64,000 bases of DNA from Isoetes taiwanensis (taxonomy: Eukaryota; Streptophyta; Lycopodiopsida; Isoetales; Isoetaceae). The notes beneath the pieces are model-generated. The model searched no databases, was not told where the DNA came from, and worked only from the letters and a program-made list of their open reading frames with translations. The translations under genes were made by a program, and so were the position numbers. The stretch spans positions 9,692,081-9,756,080 of the forward strand of contig JAJEKV010000047.1 in the NCBI GenBank assembly GCA_021234155.1, written 5' to 3'. Of this stretch, positions 23,465-35,461 are shown piece by piece (the first letter of the stretch is position 1; every line of letters begins with the position of its first letter).

Positions 23465-25070
23465 GCATAGATTCTTCCACCCGGGGACATGAAAAGGTAA
23501 ATGGGCGGAATGCTTACACATACTCTTGAGGGTTTGACTACCGATAGAGGCGGGCTTGGGGTGAGAGGACTGAATGGTTCCTTTGTGTGGATGGTAGGGG
23601 GTTTCTTGATGATGAGACATTCAATGATGAATTGTAGTATCTTTGATTATTTCTCTTTGGATGGTAGGAGGTTCCTACAATGATGGTTTGTAGATAATTT
23701 TCCTTGTAATCGATTGCCCAATCAAAATGCAAATGGAGTTAATGGGAGTTTATTCGCATCAAATTCATGTAACGCAAGAGTTCACAGACAGTGTGCATGG
23801 CTCCTAAGACTTTCTCAACCAGCTACGAAGATCGTTAAAGTCCAATTTTGGATGCATAACTATACTCAAAATCCTATATGAAGAGTTTTCCTATCTTTCT
23901 TGTGATTGAAGCAACATGGTACTTTCTGTTGCCCTATACAAGGTGTGATCCCTTATTATAGCATGTTCCAACTTTTACAACCCTATTTCGACAAACGAGT
24001 TTATCAATAGTGTAGCTTCCATGATGCTACGGAGCTATAATTCACATAAGCTATATAGTTTCTCTTATATAGTTAAGGCTTTTAAGAATCTTGAATGACA
24101 CTATTAGTTTTACTACTTTTCCAAGTCCATGATGTAATGCTATTGACCTAGCAAGAAAAAACACCTTAGGCAAAACAAGTTTGTATGAGCTTTTTGTTTT
24201 GCATGACAGGAAACTTTCTTCAAAAGCTGGAGCGCATACATCCACAATGAAGTAACTAATAGATTGTGCATACATAAACCCAAGAAGATAAATTTCTTCA
24301 CGGGTACAAAGGGAAAAACCAACATGAGGTGCTTGGTACAGTTTGCTTTGCTTTCAACATTGATGATCGAGAAAGTTAGGGTATAGTGGGCCATGGATGT
24401 TGAGCTACAAGACCTCATGTCATCGGGATTCCCTCTTCCAATGCCATTTCCGAGTCAATCGTTGGTTGTTTTTCAAGATAGAGAAGAATGGAAGTGATTT
24501 CTTCTGGTATTGATTTAGTTTTCCCCATCAATTGCAAAGAGTAATTGTGTCTGAGTTGGAACCATTTCGTATTTTGTTGTTTCAAAGCTAGGGTTAGTTG
24601 GCATTTGAAGTTACAGATTTACTGATTTTTTATTCTTGCTACAAGGGTAGGCTGCACCTACCTTCATTGTTATGTAAATGGAGAATTTTTTATAGAGAAT
24701 ACATTATCACATGGTTTTATTGCTCAGTTACCAATTTTTAAGCTTGGCTTGTTTTACTTTGATCTTAAGCCAAACTGATTCATTTATCTGGAAGACTCTA
24801 AGGGGGTTCGGGTGCTTATCCGCTGTGACTCTTTCTCGACGACCGCGCTACCGCTAATAAGTAACCACTTAACTTCCTCCATCAACCGTGATTTCTAAAA
24901 GGAGTTGTTGAGAGACCTCCACTTTAGAAAAACAGGGTTATGCCATGTGTCCGAGCAAGACATCGATAGCCATAATTTATCAAGTGAAGGGAGATATCTT
25001 GGAAGACTTCATGAATCAAGTATAGCTAATCCCCACTGCATAAATATAGTCCGCCCATTGTGATTATTGT
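23465..25070. other. No gene recognised
   Basis: Minus-strand open stretches at 24051-24418 overlap in two frames without motifs. Nothing here can be assigned. Confidence 0.4.
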
Positions 25071-25665
25071 TTACTCCATACATAGCTTCAGAAAGCATAT
25101 CTTCGATAATACGATTGACACGCCTGGTCTGGACCATCCGCCTGAGGATGGTAAGTCCGTACTCATAGCAAGCTTGGTCCGATGGTGGCTTAAGAAGTCT
25201 TTCCGTAATGCACTTACAAATTTAGGGTCTCTCGTCTCGACACAATTACTCTTGCATCCCGCGGCCCCTGAAAAATCTCTTTTGCAAATAGCAAGGCGGT
25301 TTTCTGGTGTCCGTGGTCTCGACATGGTAAGAAATGAGCCATCTTTGACAATTTGTCGACCACTACCATTAATGCATCATATCCACTGGAGAGTACGTGG
25401 AAGACCCACAATGAAATCCATGGTTATTACTTTCCCACTTGGCGCTAGGGAATATCCAAAGGTTGCAACTCCCCGAACTCTTAATTGCTCAGCCTTTGGT
25501 TTGTTGGACACACCGATTAATCGCTGATGTATTCTAGCAATGTCCTTCTTCATCGAAGGCCAAAAATAGCCGGAGCGGATCTTAAAGTAAAGTTTTCATA
25601 AACCCGCGATGTCCCGCTATAGGGCTGTTGTGTGTGTCATGGAGAATTAGCTTTACTCTCAAGTC
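25071..25665 (-). pseudogene. Chromovirus A: integrase (zinc-binding and catalytic core)
   Basis: At 25660-25590 the minus strand reads LHDTHNSPIAGHRGFMKT, the HH half of the HHCC zinc finger. The core follows: YDALMVVVDKLSKMAHFLPC with the first catalytic Asp, then RDPKFVSA with the second, then FLSHHRTKLAMST. Beyond this the conserved HPQTDGQTE block is unrecognisable except as SSGGWSRPG. Integrase inserts the cDNA into the host genome. The frame is broken at several places. Confidence 0.8.
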
Positions 25666-25739
25666 TCCGAACACACAACTTATCCTTTATGATATAATAA
25701 GCTGCCTCCCTCTTATATGAACGGAAAGCTTCACGCTCT

Positions 25740-27030
25740 TTATTCCAGACGCGCTTCTTTACCGCACTTCCAAACATCACAAAATTCGATCCGCGGCCGG
25801 GTTTGTTCTATCTGTTTTTCAAACTCGCCGGTGAGTGTGGAAATGGCGCTACAATGGGTTCGGGTTATCAAAGGATGACGCGATAAAGCATCCGCAACCA
25901 CATTGTGGTTCCTCGCTTGTATACACCAAGTCATATTCCTCGAGGAATTCCATCCATCTTCTCTCGACGAGATTGAGATTTGGTCGGGTGGATAGATAGC
26001 TAGACTCGGCGATCCAGATCTAGCTGAAATCTTCTACCGAAGGTAGTGTTCCAACACGAGAAACGCGACAACTGCCAAGAACTCCCCGATCATGGGTAGG
26101 GTATTCCTTCAAGGCCATTCATCTTCTTTGAATCGTAGGGCAACAACTCTTCCTCCCCGCATTAACACTCCAACGCAGAAGCTATCTTACTAGCATCAAG
26201 GCCACCGATTTATCCTTTTCAGTGATCAGCAAAGTGAGGACCTATGCAGATGTTAAAGCATCCTTGAGCTTCCGAAGTCGACTTGGACTTTTGCTTTCCA
26301 ATGTTCCATCCAATCCTTCACTTTCATGCTTTGTGAGATTAGTAAGAGGTGCGGCAATTGTTGCAAAATCCTTAACAAATTTCCGATAATATCCCCGCGA
26401 GTCCCAAGAAACTCGACTTCTCGAGACATTACCCTGAATAGCCAATCCTTTACCGCTTCAATCTTGGCCGGATCGGTAGCAATTCTCCGCTGAAATAATA
26501 TGCCCCAAATAATCGAATTTGGGAGGGCAAACTTGCATTTGGAGAACTTCAAGAGCCGATGACGCCTTAGCTTCTCGAAGCCAAACGAAGATGTTTTTCA
26601 TGTTGCTGCAAGGTTTTACTATAGATGAGAATGTCGCCAAAGAAAATAACAACAAAGTCATCTAAGTATTGGCGAAGATGTCATTCATCAACCGCATGAA
26701 CGCTATGGGGCATTGGTTAATCCAAAAGGCATGACGGTGAACTCATAATGCCCATATCCGGTGCGGTGCTTACTTTATGAATGTCTTCCTCCTTTATCCT
26801 TATTTGATGGTACCCGAGCGAAATCAATCTTTGAGAAATATTTGGCCTCCTTGTAACTGGGTCCATGAGATCATCTCGGCCTAGGCAAAGCATAGCGATT
26901 CTTGATGGTATGCTTATTGAGCTGCCTATAATCAATACACATCCTTAAGGAGCCATCTTTCTTCTTGACAAAAAGAATAGGAGCTCCAAATGGTGAAACA
27001 CTAGGCCTAATAAAACCTAGGGTTTAGTAA
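25740..27030 (-). pseudogene. Chromovirus A: reverse transcriptase and RNase H
   Basis: Minus-strand DNA at 27000-26930 codes for the [20 protein letters not shown] region, with YRQLNKH following. [16 protein letters not shown] is at about 26830-26780. The [11 protein letters not shown] connection block is at about 26390, and the RNase H end reads ARNHNVVADALSRHP at about 25910. A CTCTGGG expected in RSGYH reads CTCGGG (26815-26816). Reverse transcriptase copies the element RNA and RNase H removes it. No intact frame remains. Confidence 0.82.
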
Positions 27031-27399
27031 CTCTTGAAGTTGTTTCTAAGCTCGCCAACTCGAGGACTCATTCGGCACGGGCCTTGCTGGTAGGCTTAGT
27101 ACACGGGTTCTAGAGCTATTCACATTCTACCCCTCCTCAAAGGGGAAGCTTCGATCTCATCCGAAAAAGATCGCTAAATTCTCAAGAAGGGTGGCAATGT
27201 CTTGTGGGTAAGGTGTCTATTACTTGCTTCTCGCTTAGTGTCGACTCAATGGAGGCAAGTGTAATGAGGCAAAGGAGTTCATTCCCCGCCATAGCTTTTT
27301 TTAACCGCTGATTGACATAGACCGGATAGCAGAGTGGAATGGATCACCTTTTATTGTCACGCTGCGGCTCCATTAGCGGCTTGAAGGTAACCTCTCGCT

Positions 27400-28414
27400 T
27401 TCAGCCTATGTTGGCCTCGCGCAGATGCCAAAACTCCATACCAACAATAAGATCATATTTGCCAATGTCCATTAACTCGCACCCAAGGCAATCGGTGCAC
27501 CCGCAACCGCATTTTAAGGTTACGCGGCGCCATGAGTGTGTCTCGATCTTACCATCGGCTAGCGGATCGGGCTTAGGTCGGATCTCAATGTTTCAAGCTG
27601 CAATACCGGGCCATTCTAGGAGAAGCAAAATTATGCATACACCCGTGATCCATCAAAATTATGAAAGGCTTACCGCCTACTTGGCCTATTGTAGAAATAA
27701 TGTATATCGACTTTCAGCCAAGCCAGCTTATAGTGGCAAGAATATGAGACGACCGGTGAATGTACTCGAGCCTCGCCCTCTATACAGATTGACCCGTGAT
27801 CTTCCCAATCAAGGCCATAGCCAGCCAAGGCCTCCATGCGGACGGTTCCGTGCCTCATACACTGTAGCATGCCTTATCTCGATGGAGCCGTTTCTCCGCC
27901 TCTTTAGAATAGACCCCAAGAGGCCCCGAACTTCCTTACCGCATTGTTCTCGCTTATCCGGGCGCTCGGATAAATGTGACTTTCTCCTCCCGGCGGCCGT
28001 AAGAGTTCTCCTGAGAGGGCCCCGGACTTGGTGAATCCGGGTTTGTAAGGTGTGGACGTCGCGGGTCATGGTAGTAAGGAGCACGCCATGATACGGGGTT
28101 CCTTGGCATGGTCCCTCTTCGAGGCTTAATGCCTTAGCTTCCGCCTTCAAGCACCGATTTTGATCTCTGGCATTTGAAGACGAGGCACGAATGCGATTTT
28201 AAAAGCCTTAGCTTAACTTTTTGAACTTGCACCTCGCCCCCTCGCCTAGGTGCTTAGCTCGCATAACCCTTTCCACCAAATACGGGCAGCCCGTAAGGTT
28301 GGTGGTGGCAACCTTTCCGCGTGATCCTTCTCCGCTATTCCATAGGATTTTCCAAACTCCTTCATCTCGCCCAACCAGATTCTCGCGATTCAAGCCGCCT
28401 CGATTTCCCATCAA
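27400..28414 (-). pseudogene. Chromovirus A: protease tail and gag-like remnant
   Basis: [13 protein letters not shown] at about 27475-27430 on the minus strand is identical to the protease end of copy B. Upstream (27809-28150, then 28208-28414) are minus-strand open stretches rich in Arg, Lys and Glu that lie where gag should be. I could not find a clear CCHC knuckle. Confidence 0.6.
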
Positions 28415-28859
28415 ACCGAGCCAACTTCTTGTTTTTCCATATACTAGTTATGGTCAGATCAACGCTTTTACTTGTGATTCTTTATCCTTACGCTTTGCAT
28501 GGTCACCGATCGATAGCGATGACCCGTAAGAAACCGGCGTGGTTGAGTGTGAGGAAGTGGCGCTTATCCTTAGAGGAACTTCGGTGACGCTTAGCATGAG
28601 TCCTCCTTGGTGCAGGTACGTGGCTAGCTCTAGGAGGAGATGGTCAGCAGTGTGTGGGACTCAAGGGTCGCGAGGTAATTCTGGTCCGCCCTCCCGGGTT
28701 TGTTGCGTGGATTGGTATGCAATACATAGGCCCTCGTAATTCGAAGAAGTTGCCTTTTCATTAACATCAATTCCTCGCTCAGCCACACATTAGAGGTAAT
28801 TTGAGATCTCATTTTGTCCCATTAAGGGATGCTTAAAAAGCCACATCGCCTTTTAAACC

Positions 28860-29640
28860 GGCCCAATAAGAGAAGAGCTCAAGTGTATTTTATTCCAAGA
28901 TATGTGGCAGCAAAGAATTAATGCGCTTCTAACTAACTTTTGCGTTAAGTCATTTTTCTACTATAACTTTTGATCAAAAACTCCGACTAACACTATTTGT
29001 GGCAATGGATTCGCCTCCTCAAGATCTTTCTAATGACAACCCATTGTTATATCTTTTGGGATGTAAATATATAAGAAAATAGCAAAAACCATATTTTTGT
29101 AAGGTTAACACATATGGCTTTGTATTGAAATACATCATAACCATATATCACTTGAAAGATTTTTTTATTCTCAGATCTAATGCAACAAACGCCGCAAAGA
29201 TTTTCATGAGTAGATCAAAAGTTATAGGAAAAACGACAAAGAATGAAGTTGTTAATGCTGCATTAATTGCGCTTGATGTAGAGTACTCATTCTATTGAGG
29301 ATTCTTATGGGGGACAAAAGGAGATCCCAAATTACCTCTAATGATTTCATCATGGCTTGAAGGTGTTTTGCCAGCGGCGCACGGCAACGCCTATAGCGAA
29401 AAGCATTCATGGAAGTATAAGCAGATTTACAAGAATGTATAATTGCTTTGAAATAACATTTGCTAACAGCGATAAGATAATATACAAACAGAAATTAATA
29501 TTTTATTTCATTCAAGTTGAGTACAACAACAAGTGGATTGGTACATGGGTTGGTACAAAAGGAGGTAAAATACGCTGGAAGTTTTAAAGTTTTACTCGCA
29601 TAAAGATAACAAAGAACAAAGAAAATATAACCAAGAGACT
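28860..29640. other. Possible LTR of chromovirus A, with an imperfect inverted repeat
   Basis: ACTATAACTTTTGATC at about 28957-28972 is mirrored by GATCAAAAGTTATAGG at about 29214-29229. The ATAACTTTTGATC word followed by a CTCCGACT-type stretch is common in plant Ty3 LTRs as I recall. Position and orientation fit a 5' LTR of copy A, but no second LTR was found to compare with. Confidence 0.3.
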
Positions 29641-30640
29641 AAGCCTAGGGGTTCGCCGAAGGGGTATAGGATTATGAGTGGGGTACTCTCCGCATGCCTC
29701 TAACGAAGTTTATAGCGCGCCCAGCTTGGACAATCACCGGGTTGGTATTCCCATGTTACCGACAATGAGAAGATTGAAAAGCCTTCGCAGAGCATAGAAG
29801 AGTTGCCAAAGGTGGTCGCTATGCCCCCGAAAAGCTCCGCGGCCGCCTCATATTCCAATAGTCCTGTGTACGGCATGTGGTCATCTTCGATCCTCGAAAG
29901 CTCTGGCCCCTAAGGATGTTAACTATCTCCAGCTTTTGTCGATCATAGGGTTCTCCCCGTGGTGGTGGTTCGATCTCATAGCCTTCATCCCACTGGATAT
30001 TCACCATATCTCCGCCATAGTCCTCGCTCGTGGTCCGGGATCATCCCTCCTAACCATGCCTGCAATCCTCTCCTCATATTCCCAAAGGGTCTCTTCCCAA
30101 GATAGTTGGAATGAATAGAGAACATTTTGTAATTCCACTATATTCTAAACTTTAATGCTTTGAAGAGGACGTTATAAAAAGAAACAATTCACTTATACTT
30201 ATCAAGATAGTATTGTATTTAATAAGTAATTAAGGTACACCATATTACAATATGGCTAAAACATTTGCCAATCCAAAATATTATAATCACACGCATATAT
30301 ATATTAAAAAAAAAAAAAAAAAAATTGCGTAGCACAATTAGTCTAGGAGCTAGGTCCTGCCTCTTCATCCGTGGCCCTAGGAAGTGGTGGAGGCGGTCGG
30401 TGTCACAAAGAGAGTTACCCCTGTGGTCTACCGTGGGCAGCCGCAATGATGCAACCTCCCATGGATAGGCAACGGCAATGGGGTGCCGAGGGAGCTTCAT
30501 GCTCATCCAAGGCGCAATATCCCGATCCAAAGCCGCTGTGGCAAGATCCCGCCACACGAAAGTACATAAGTAAACGCACGATAGGGAAGCTTCTTGTGGT
30601 CGCCGTGTAGAGAGAGAGCACGGAGGGCCCACCATGAAGC
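29641..30640 (-). other. Minus-strand open fragments of unknown type
   Basis: Fragments at 29819-30118 (WDEGYEIEPPPRGEPYDRQK) and 30219-30635 are continuous in orientation with the unknown ORFs upstream. A run of about 20 A on the plus strand at 30305-30324 lies between them. Nothing was recognised. Confidence 0.3.
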
Positions 30641-30959
30641 TTCAGCTTCGGGTCCTAGATCTCGCTATAAAAGAACTTGTTTCTTCCTGGAAGGGTCGAC
30701 AAAAAAAGAAACGGTGAGGTGGTTACTCAAAGACCTTCCCTTTGGGGTCTCGGATGTAGCCACTTCTTTATCCAAGTCCATGGGGACTTCTTCCTCCCTA
30801 AGTTCCTCGTTGCTCCTCCTTCTTATGCGCAGGATTATGATATAAATCCTCTCCCTCGCCGCCTCGAGTCCGAGGGGACCTCAACCATGTTGATGTTTGG
30901 GACGGAGGTCCCATGGCCGTGAAGGCATCCGGTGAAGGCCGCGAGGCCGGCTCCTCGCA

Positions 30960-31742
30960 TCACAAAGTCCCCAAGACGCAATAGAGTCTCGGCCGCTCTA
31001 TGGTCTCTTTTAAACTGAGCAGCTGCTGCACCTCCTCGAGGAAGCTCGTAGAAGTGAAGTCAATAAAATCGTCCATGCAGTACTCCGCAAGCTCGTAAAG
31101 TACATGGTCCTTACGCTTGTGTCGAAATCCTGCCACCATGTGATACGTCCAGATAATATCATCCAAGAGAAGGTACTCTTGCCCTTGGTGATAGATAACC
31201 GGAAGGTCGCCTAACTCCCGACAAGCCTATAGCTTGTTCACGCGCTGTGGTAACTCCTCCGCTTAATCAAGCTTCCAACGGGCAAAGTCGCCCATACCTA
31301 TGTGCTCGCCGTCCCCTCCTCTAAGACTCGGGCGCTTTGCCCTTTTCTACCGGCAAGGTTTCATCCTCAACGTATTGGTCCATGAGGATGGCTAGGGAGA
31401 AAGTAACTTCCAGATATTGCTGCCCTTGATGCTGGACCACAGGCAAGTGTTTGCCCCATCGGAGTTTTCCCTTCAGGACATCATAAGCATGGGTGTCCCC
31501 GCCTAACATCTGCCGGACTGCCTCCCCGCTTCCAAATACAAATTAGGGAGGATCCCCAAGAGGAATACACGAGGAAGCATTTCCTCCATGTAGAAGTCAA
31601 GGAATCCGGCGTAATCCGATGCCGCTGATATTGGCGAGGAGGTCCAGCGCTGGCATAGCAGGGTCGCAAAGAGGTCGAAAGGGACTTGCGGATCCCATTG
31701 CTCTCCATCGTGGTACCAGGCGGCAAGGTCGGCGGCAGCCAT
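30960..31742 (-). pseudogene. Unknown ORF downstream of the H3-fold ORF, possibly with an internally repeated domain
   Basis: The start MAAADLAAWYHDGEQWDPQV at 31742 follows an AT-rich leader. The frame is interrupted near 31505 and 31320. Two blocks look alike: LPVVQHQGQQYLEVTFSLA (about 31440) and LPVIYHQGQEYLLLDD (about 31180), which suggests an internal duplication. FLDFYMEEMLPRV also resembles FIDILLDELVNRF in the next ORF upstream, so the two may be distant relatives. Function is unknown. It could be a retrotransposon gag-like protein, given the primer-binding-site-like sequence at 33936 in the same orientation. Confidence 0.4.
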
Positions 31743-31938
31743 GGCGCTAGAAGGGAGGAGAGAGGAAAAGAAACATTTGAAGTAACTTTAAAAGTCCCTT
31801 TTTAACTCCTTCCTATTGAGGCTGACGTCAGCATTTTATTTTATATTTAACCTAAAATAATTAAACTTTTAATATAAAATAAAAGTTTTTATTAAATATC
31901 ACAAGAAAATATTTACAATGCGGAGCCCCGCAAATATG

Positions 31939-32460
31939 CTAAGGATGCTCCCCCCGAATCCTGCGGGCGAGGGCTAAGTCCTTAGGCATTATGGTGACCC
32001 TCTTGGCGCGGATCGCGAAAGATTGGCTGCCACTAAAAGTGCTACCAAGTAGGCTTCAGCAACCTCTTGAGCTAAAATTGCAAAGGTCCGGGAAACAGAC
32101 GGCCTTGAACCGCTGCGCCGATCTCATCGTGCCAACCTGGAAAGGTAGCTTCCTGATCAGAAGCTGTGTAGACTTCTGGAACTTGCGGATTTCCCGCAAG
32201 GCCACGGTACCGGTCGGTACTGCGGAGGCTTCCTCTGCGTGCCTCGTTTTACAAAGCGGGCCCGCCGATGCTGGGTAATCAGATCTTAGCCCCACCGGAC
32301 GGGGAGCTATCCACCAGCTGCTGCCTCCGGTCAGAGCTCGTCTTCTTCCCAAAAGCCCCGACAGTCTTCAGTTTCTCTTTGTAATGACTGCCGGTCTTAT
32401 GGGCTAGACCCTTCCTTCTGCTTAATCTACCGACGGGATTGGGCCCGGTCCACTCCCGAT
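31939..32460 (-). pseudogene. Histone H3-fold domain, probably the C-terminus of a longer ORF
   Basis: The minus strand encodes [18 protein letters not shown] then IRKLPFQ (about 32215-32145), the alpha-N and alpha-1 segments of histone H3. AQRFK follows, then [14 protein letters not shown] in the alpha-2 position (about 32075), and finally [19 protein letters not shown] before a stop at 31939-31941. The order and spacing are those of H3, and the KLPFQ block is closer to canonical H3 than to centromeric H3. KPPQYRP is joined to GTVAL only across a one-base gap where CTG reads CG (32211-32212). Two other one-base changes sit near 32120. The region in front lacks the ARTKQTARKS tail and is instead a Lys/Arg/Ser-rich stretch continuous with the upstream ORF. 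In cells H3 packages DNA; the role of this copy is unknown. Confidence 0.8.
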
Positions 32461-33259
32461 GCTCTCCATCTTGCTGGTCCTTACTGGTCTTGCCGGGTCC
32501 CGCCTCTTGTTCGAAGCTTCTCCCCTCCTCCCGGGCTCTCCTCAGATCTTCTTGAATCTGAGCAAAAAGCTGGGCTGCGGCACGGCGATTAAGTTCAGCG
32601 TGGTACCGCTGTGGTCGCAAACCCATGTCTATCTGAATGGTTGTCAGATAGTCTATGCTGATATCGGGGATTTCTCCCCATATGAAACTGCTGGAATCCT
32701 CATGCCAGCGGTATGGGGGAACCTCAATGGTCGCTTATCAATGACGGCAAAGCCGCCCCTAAGGTACCAGACTCTTCCCTCGCCGCCAGATTCGCCTCGC
32801 CGATCTCCCGATGATCATCTTCTTCGCCAAACCCTCGACACCTAATTAGGCCTCTGCCCTGATATCTTCCTCCTCTCAGATGGCCTTCCCCGCCGAGGAT
32901 AGAATTTAATGAGCATCATGACCATGTCGTTGCTCAACAATAGTATAGGAGAGTCGGCGGTTCAGCCGGATCAAGAATGGCTCTGAGAAGTGATAGATAG
33001 GATATGGAATCCTATCGTTGTTCTCAAACCTATTTACCAGCTCATCCAACAGTATATCAATAAAGGCCGGGTCGGTAGCCATGTGCTTGGCAATCATGGC
33101 GTAAATCTCCACGATGCTCAGAGTAGATGGGTCCGGGGCGCTCTTTGTGATAGCCATAGCTGGCGTTAAGGTGTAAGAAGGCAGGTAGGGAGGCACTGGT
33201 GGCGAAGGAGACGGCAAAGGAGGCGCTAGGGTTCGCAAGGTACAAGGGCGGATGAGCAA
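32279..33259 (-). pseudogene. Unknown ORF upstream of and likely joined to the H3-fold domain
   Basis: The first part (from 33259 or the later Met in MAITKSAPDP) has a Pro-rich lead and then a helical stretch, IVEIYAMIAKHMATDPAFID. After a frame change comes PPYRWHEDSSSFIWGEIPDI, then RRAAAQLFAQIQEDLRRARE, then a hydrophilic linker ending at a stop (32279) that overlaps the H3-fold frame. The distance to the primer-binding-like site (33936) would fit a gag start. I do not recognise the family. Whether it is a gag protein fused to H3 or a host or viral gene cannot be settled here. Confidence 0.4.
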
Positions 33260-33935
33260 AGGCAGGTCTGGTGGCGATGGCGGCCGTCGGCTCAGGCGGT
33301 CGGAAGCGCTGAAGGCAAGGCAAAAGCAAATGACAAGAAAAGGTTTGTTAGACGGCCAGTTAACTTTTAAAATTTTAAAATTTTTTTCTTATTAACTTTA
33401 AAATTTTATTATTAAAAAAAATAATTATACGGCGGAAATACGCGTGGCATACCTGGCGCCGGGCCGCATTATACGTTAGCTTCCGCCGACCGGGTCGCCG
33501 AAAAGCAAGCGGCGCCCGAAGTTGACTGGCGGGGTCCGCTGACTCGTCCGACTGGTCGGGCCGACGGCATTTCCAGCTCTTCTACCATGACTACAAAGCT
33601 TACAAAAAAGGCAAGCGGCACCGAAGTTGGTTTTTGGGCCTGCCCTTGACCATTTTTCGCCTAGAGTCGACTGTTCTAAGGTAATTCAAGTACGCCTGAT
33701 CCAATGGAACCACCCTCTTCGTCATTTGAGCTACCTACTGGCACTTGCTAGGCTTCCAATCTTGGGCACTCCAGTCGCCCCATCCTCTTTAAAGCTACAA
33801 TTTCTTAATTTAACCTAACACTGAGCCAAACATCAAAGAGGACTAACAACACATTGACTTAGCCTCCTCCTAACTACCGTGGCATACGAAGTTAGTGTTT
33901 GGCCGCTGCTATGATTTCGAGCAACCGAAAATCAC

Positions 33936-33947
33936 GGCTCGATACCA
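33936..33947 (-). promoter_or_regulatory. Candidate LTR-retrotransposon primer-binding site (initiator tRNA-Met type)
   Basis: The minus strand reads TGGTATCGAGCC. The common plant primer-binding site is TGGTATCAGAGCC, which would become this sequence if CAG were read as CG at 33940-33941. It lies about 0.7 kb upstream of the unknown ORF series on the same strand. Confidence 0.5.
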
Positions 33948-34158
33948 TCGCGGACGCCCCCGAATATATACGACCTGGCATACATACGGGACTTTCCCTC
34001 CCATGGCGACCATCTCACCATGAGCGGTGGCCCTCCGCCTATTTCGGCCATCTATGAAATGATGCCCGAAGAAGGACACGGCGGGTCATTCGCCCACGCC
34101 AATGGGACTCCTACGTCATGCGGAAGCATGAATACAAGGGTTAGCACACAAAGACGAG

Positions 34159-34169
34159 ATATATATAAA
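34159..34169 (-). promoter_or_regulatory. TATA-like sequence upstream of the primer-binding-like site
   Basis: TTTATATATAT on the minus strand lies about 210 bases before the candidate primer-binding site, a plausible distance for an LTR promoter. The LTR borders were not found. Confidence 0.35.
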
Positions 34170-34199
34170 TAACCACCATGAAGGGTGGCGATCCATCCA

Positions 34200-35461
34200 A
34201 ATACCAACAACATAGAATATGCATCTAAACCTAAGAAAACGCCCAAACCCCGTGTTCTACCCCCTACCGCACTCCAAGCAGGGATCGACCGACGGCCGGG
34301 CCTCAAGAGATCAGCAGACCGAGTCTTGCATGGCGCTGGCTGGCATAGAACATCGGCTAGGGTTGTCCACTCCATCCGCCCCTCCTGCACACACTTTGCG
34401 ATGGGTCAATTCACGCTATGGCTTCTCGCTTATAGCCTTCCTCGAGACGCAGATTCAAGGTATCACCCTTGAGCCTACTCCAGTTCATGACGCTGGGTCC
34501 GATGAGGCGTGTGGGAAGCGCCCCTTCCGTAATCACAGTGGTTCCATGGGTGAGCTAGAGAATACGTGCCGCATCAGCGACCCCCGCATCCGTACCCGAC
34601 TTACTCACCCTAAATCTACTCAAGTGCAAGGTGCCCCATACGGGTCACACCTCTACACCCAGGGAGTGTCAGACCCATACCCCGCCCCCACGTGACCAGG
34701 CTATCGCCTAGCTCACTGTAGGGAGTCTCGTGAGCCTTGTATGTTCGCAAGCAAGACCCCACCCCCACTTCACCACTGTGTTCTTTGTCCGGGTGCTAAG
34801 CCGCACCATAGCATCTAGGACCCGTGGGCTCTTGTGCACAGTCGCAATTAATGGGACTCTACAGGTGCTATCTAGGAGCATACTACAATACATGGTTCGC
34901 AGGTCTCCACCCCCGTAATCCCCCCCATTTCAGAGTAAAACTAGACAAAGAACTAACAATCCATCCTTTCAGAGTAAGAACCAGAATCAAATATAAAGAG
35001 AACTTACTTTTACAATCAAGGGTTAGTTCCTATGATTAAAACATAAAGAGAACAGAGAGACAAACACAACCAAGGCCCAATAGGGGCGTTATCTAGAATT
35101 CATGGCTATCCTAGCCACTCACCTAAGTTCTGGCTGGACTCGTTACCATGGGGCGCTTCCATCTCCTGGGAGTTGAGGGTTCAGCTTTTGCTTCACAGGT
35201 TCGACTTGGTATGGTGGCGCTCTGATAGGTATGATGGCGCTCAGCTCCTGTTCCTTCTTTAGCCGAATTGAGGGAGTCAACACAGGGATAGGGATCAGGT
35301 TGACAGCCTAACTTGGAAATCCCCATGCTCCCCAATCGATTGGGGCAGGTGGCGCCTTCCCAAAACACTAATTAGCCTAACTAATCCTATTTAGTCCTTA
35401 ATTTCCTAAGTTATAGGTTATTAACTTTAATGGTTAAATTAACATAGCTAATTTAATCCCC
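34200..35461. other. GC-richer stretch, possibly the rest of an LTR; no gene recognised
   Basis: Open frames at 34185-34695 (plus) are low in motif content and probably fortuitous. Two TTTCAGAGTAA words recur at 34928 and 34966, and ATAAAGAGAAC recurs at about 34993 and 35042. Confidence 0.35.

Larger units (their letters stand above)
25071..28840 (-). mobile_element. Ty3/gypsy chromovirus copy A (minus strand, decayed)
   Basis: Going down the minus strand, the order is gag-like region (about 28400-27800), protease tail (27475), reverse transcriptase (27000-26400), RNase H end (25934) and integrase (25665-25071). That is the Ty3/gypsy order PR-RT-RH-IN. Several peptides are nearly the same as in copy B ([24 protein letters not shown]), so A and B are one family in opposite orientation. 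The 5' LTR may be the 28860-29340 stretch. Copy A is much more broken than B, partly at CAG/CTG positions. Confidence 0.82.

Noticed and set aside
27339-28034. 231-codon plus-strand open frame
   Set aside because: It lies opposite the protease/gag part of chromovirus A, has no motif and an odd composition; it is a shadow of the minus-strand element.
31939-32250. Reading the H3-fold domain as centromeric H3
   Set aside because: The QKST...LLIRKLPFQ block and the RRIRGE end are closer to canonical H3 than to plant centromeric H3, so that name is not supported.
30960-33259. Endogenous giant-virus origin of the H3-containing ORFs
   Set aside because: Some large viruses carry histones, but no other virus hallmark gene is present here, and the primer-binding-like site argues for a retroelement; neither is proven.
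34219-34695. 158-codon plus-strand open frame in GC-richer DNA
   Set aside because: No motif; the region looks like LTR or leader DNA of the minus-strand element.
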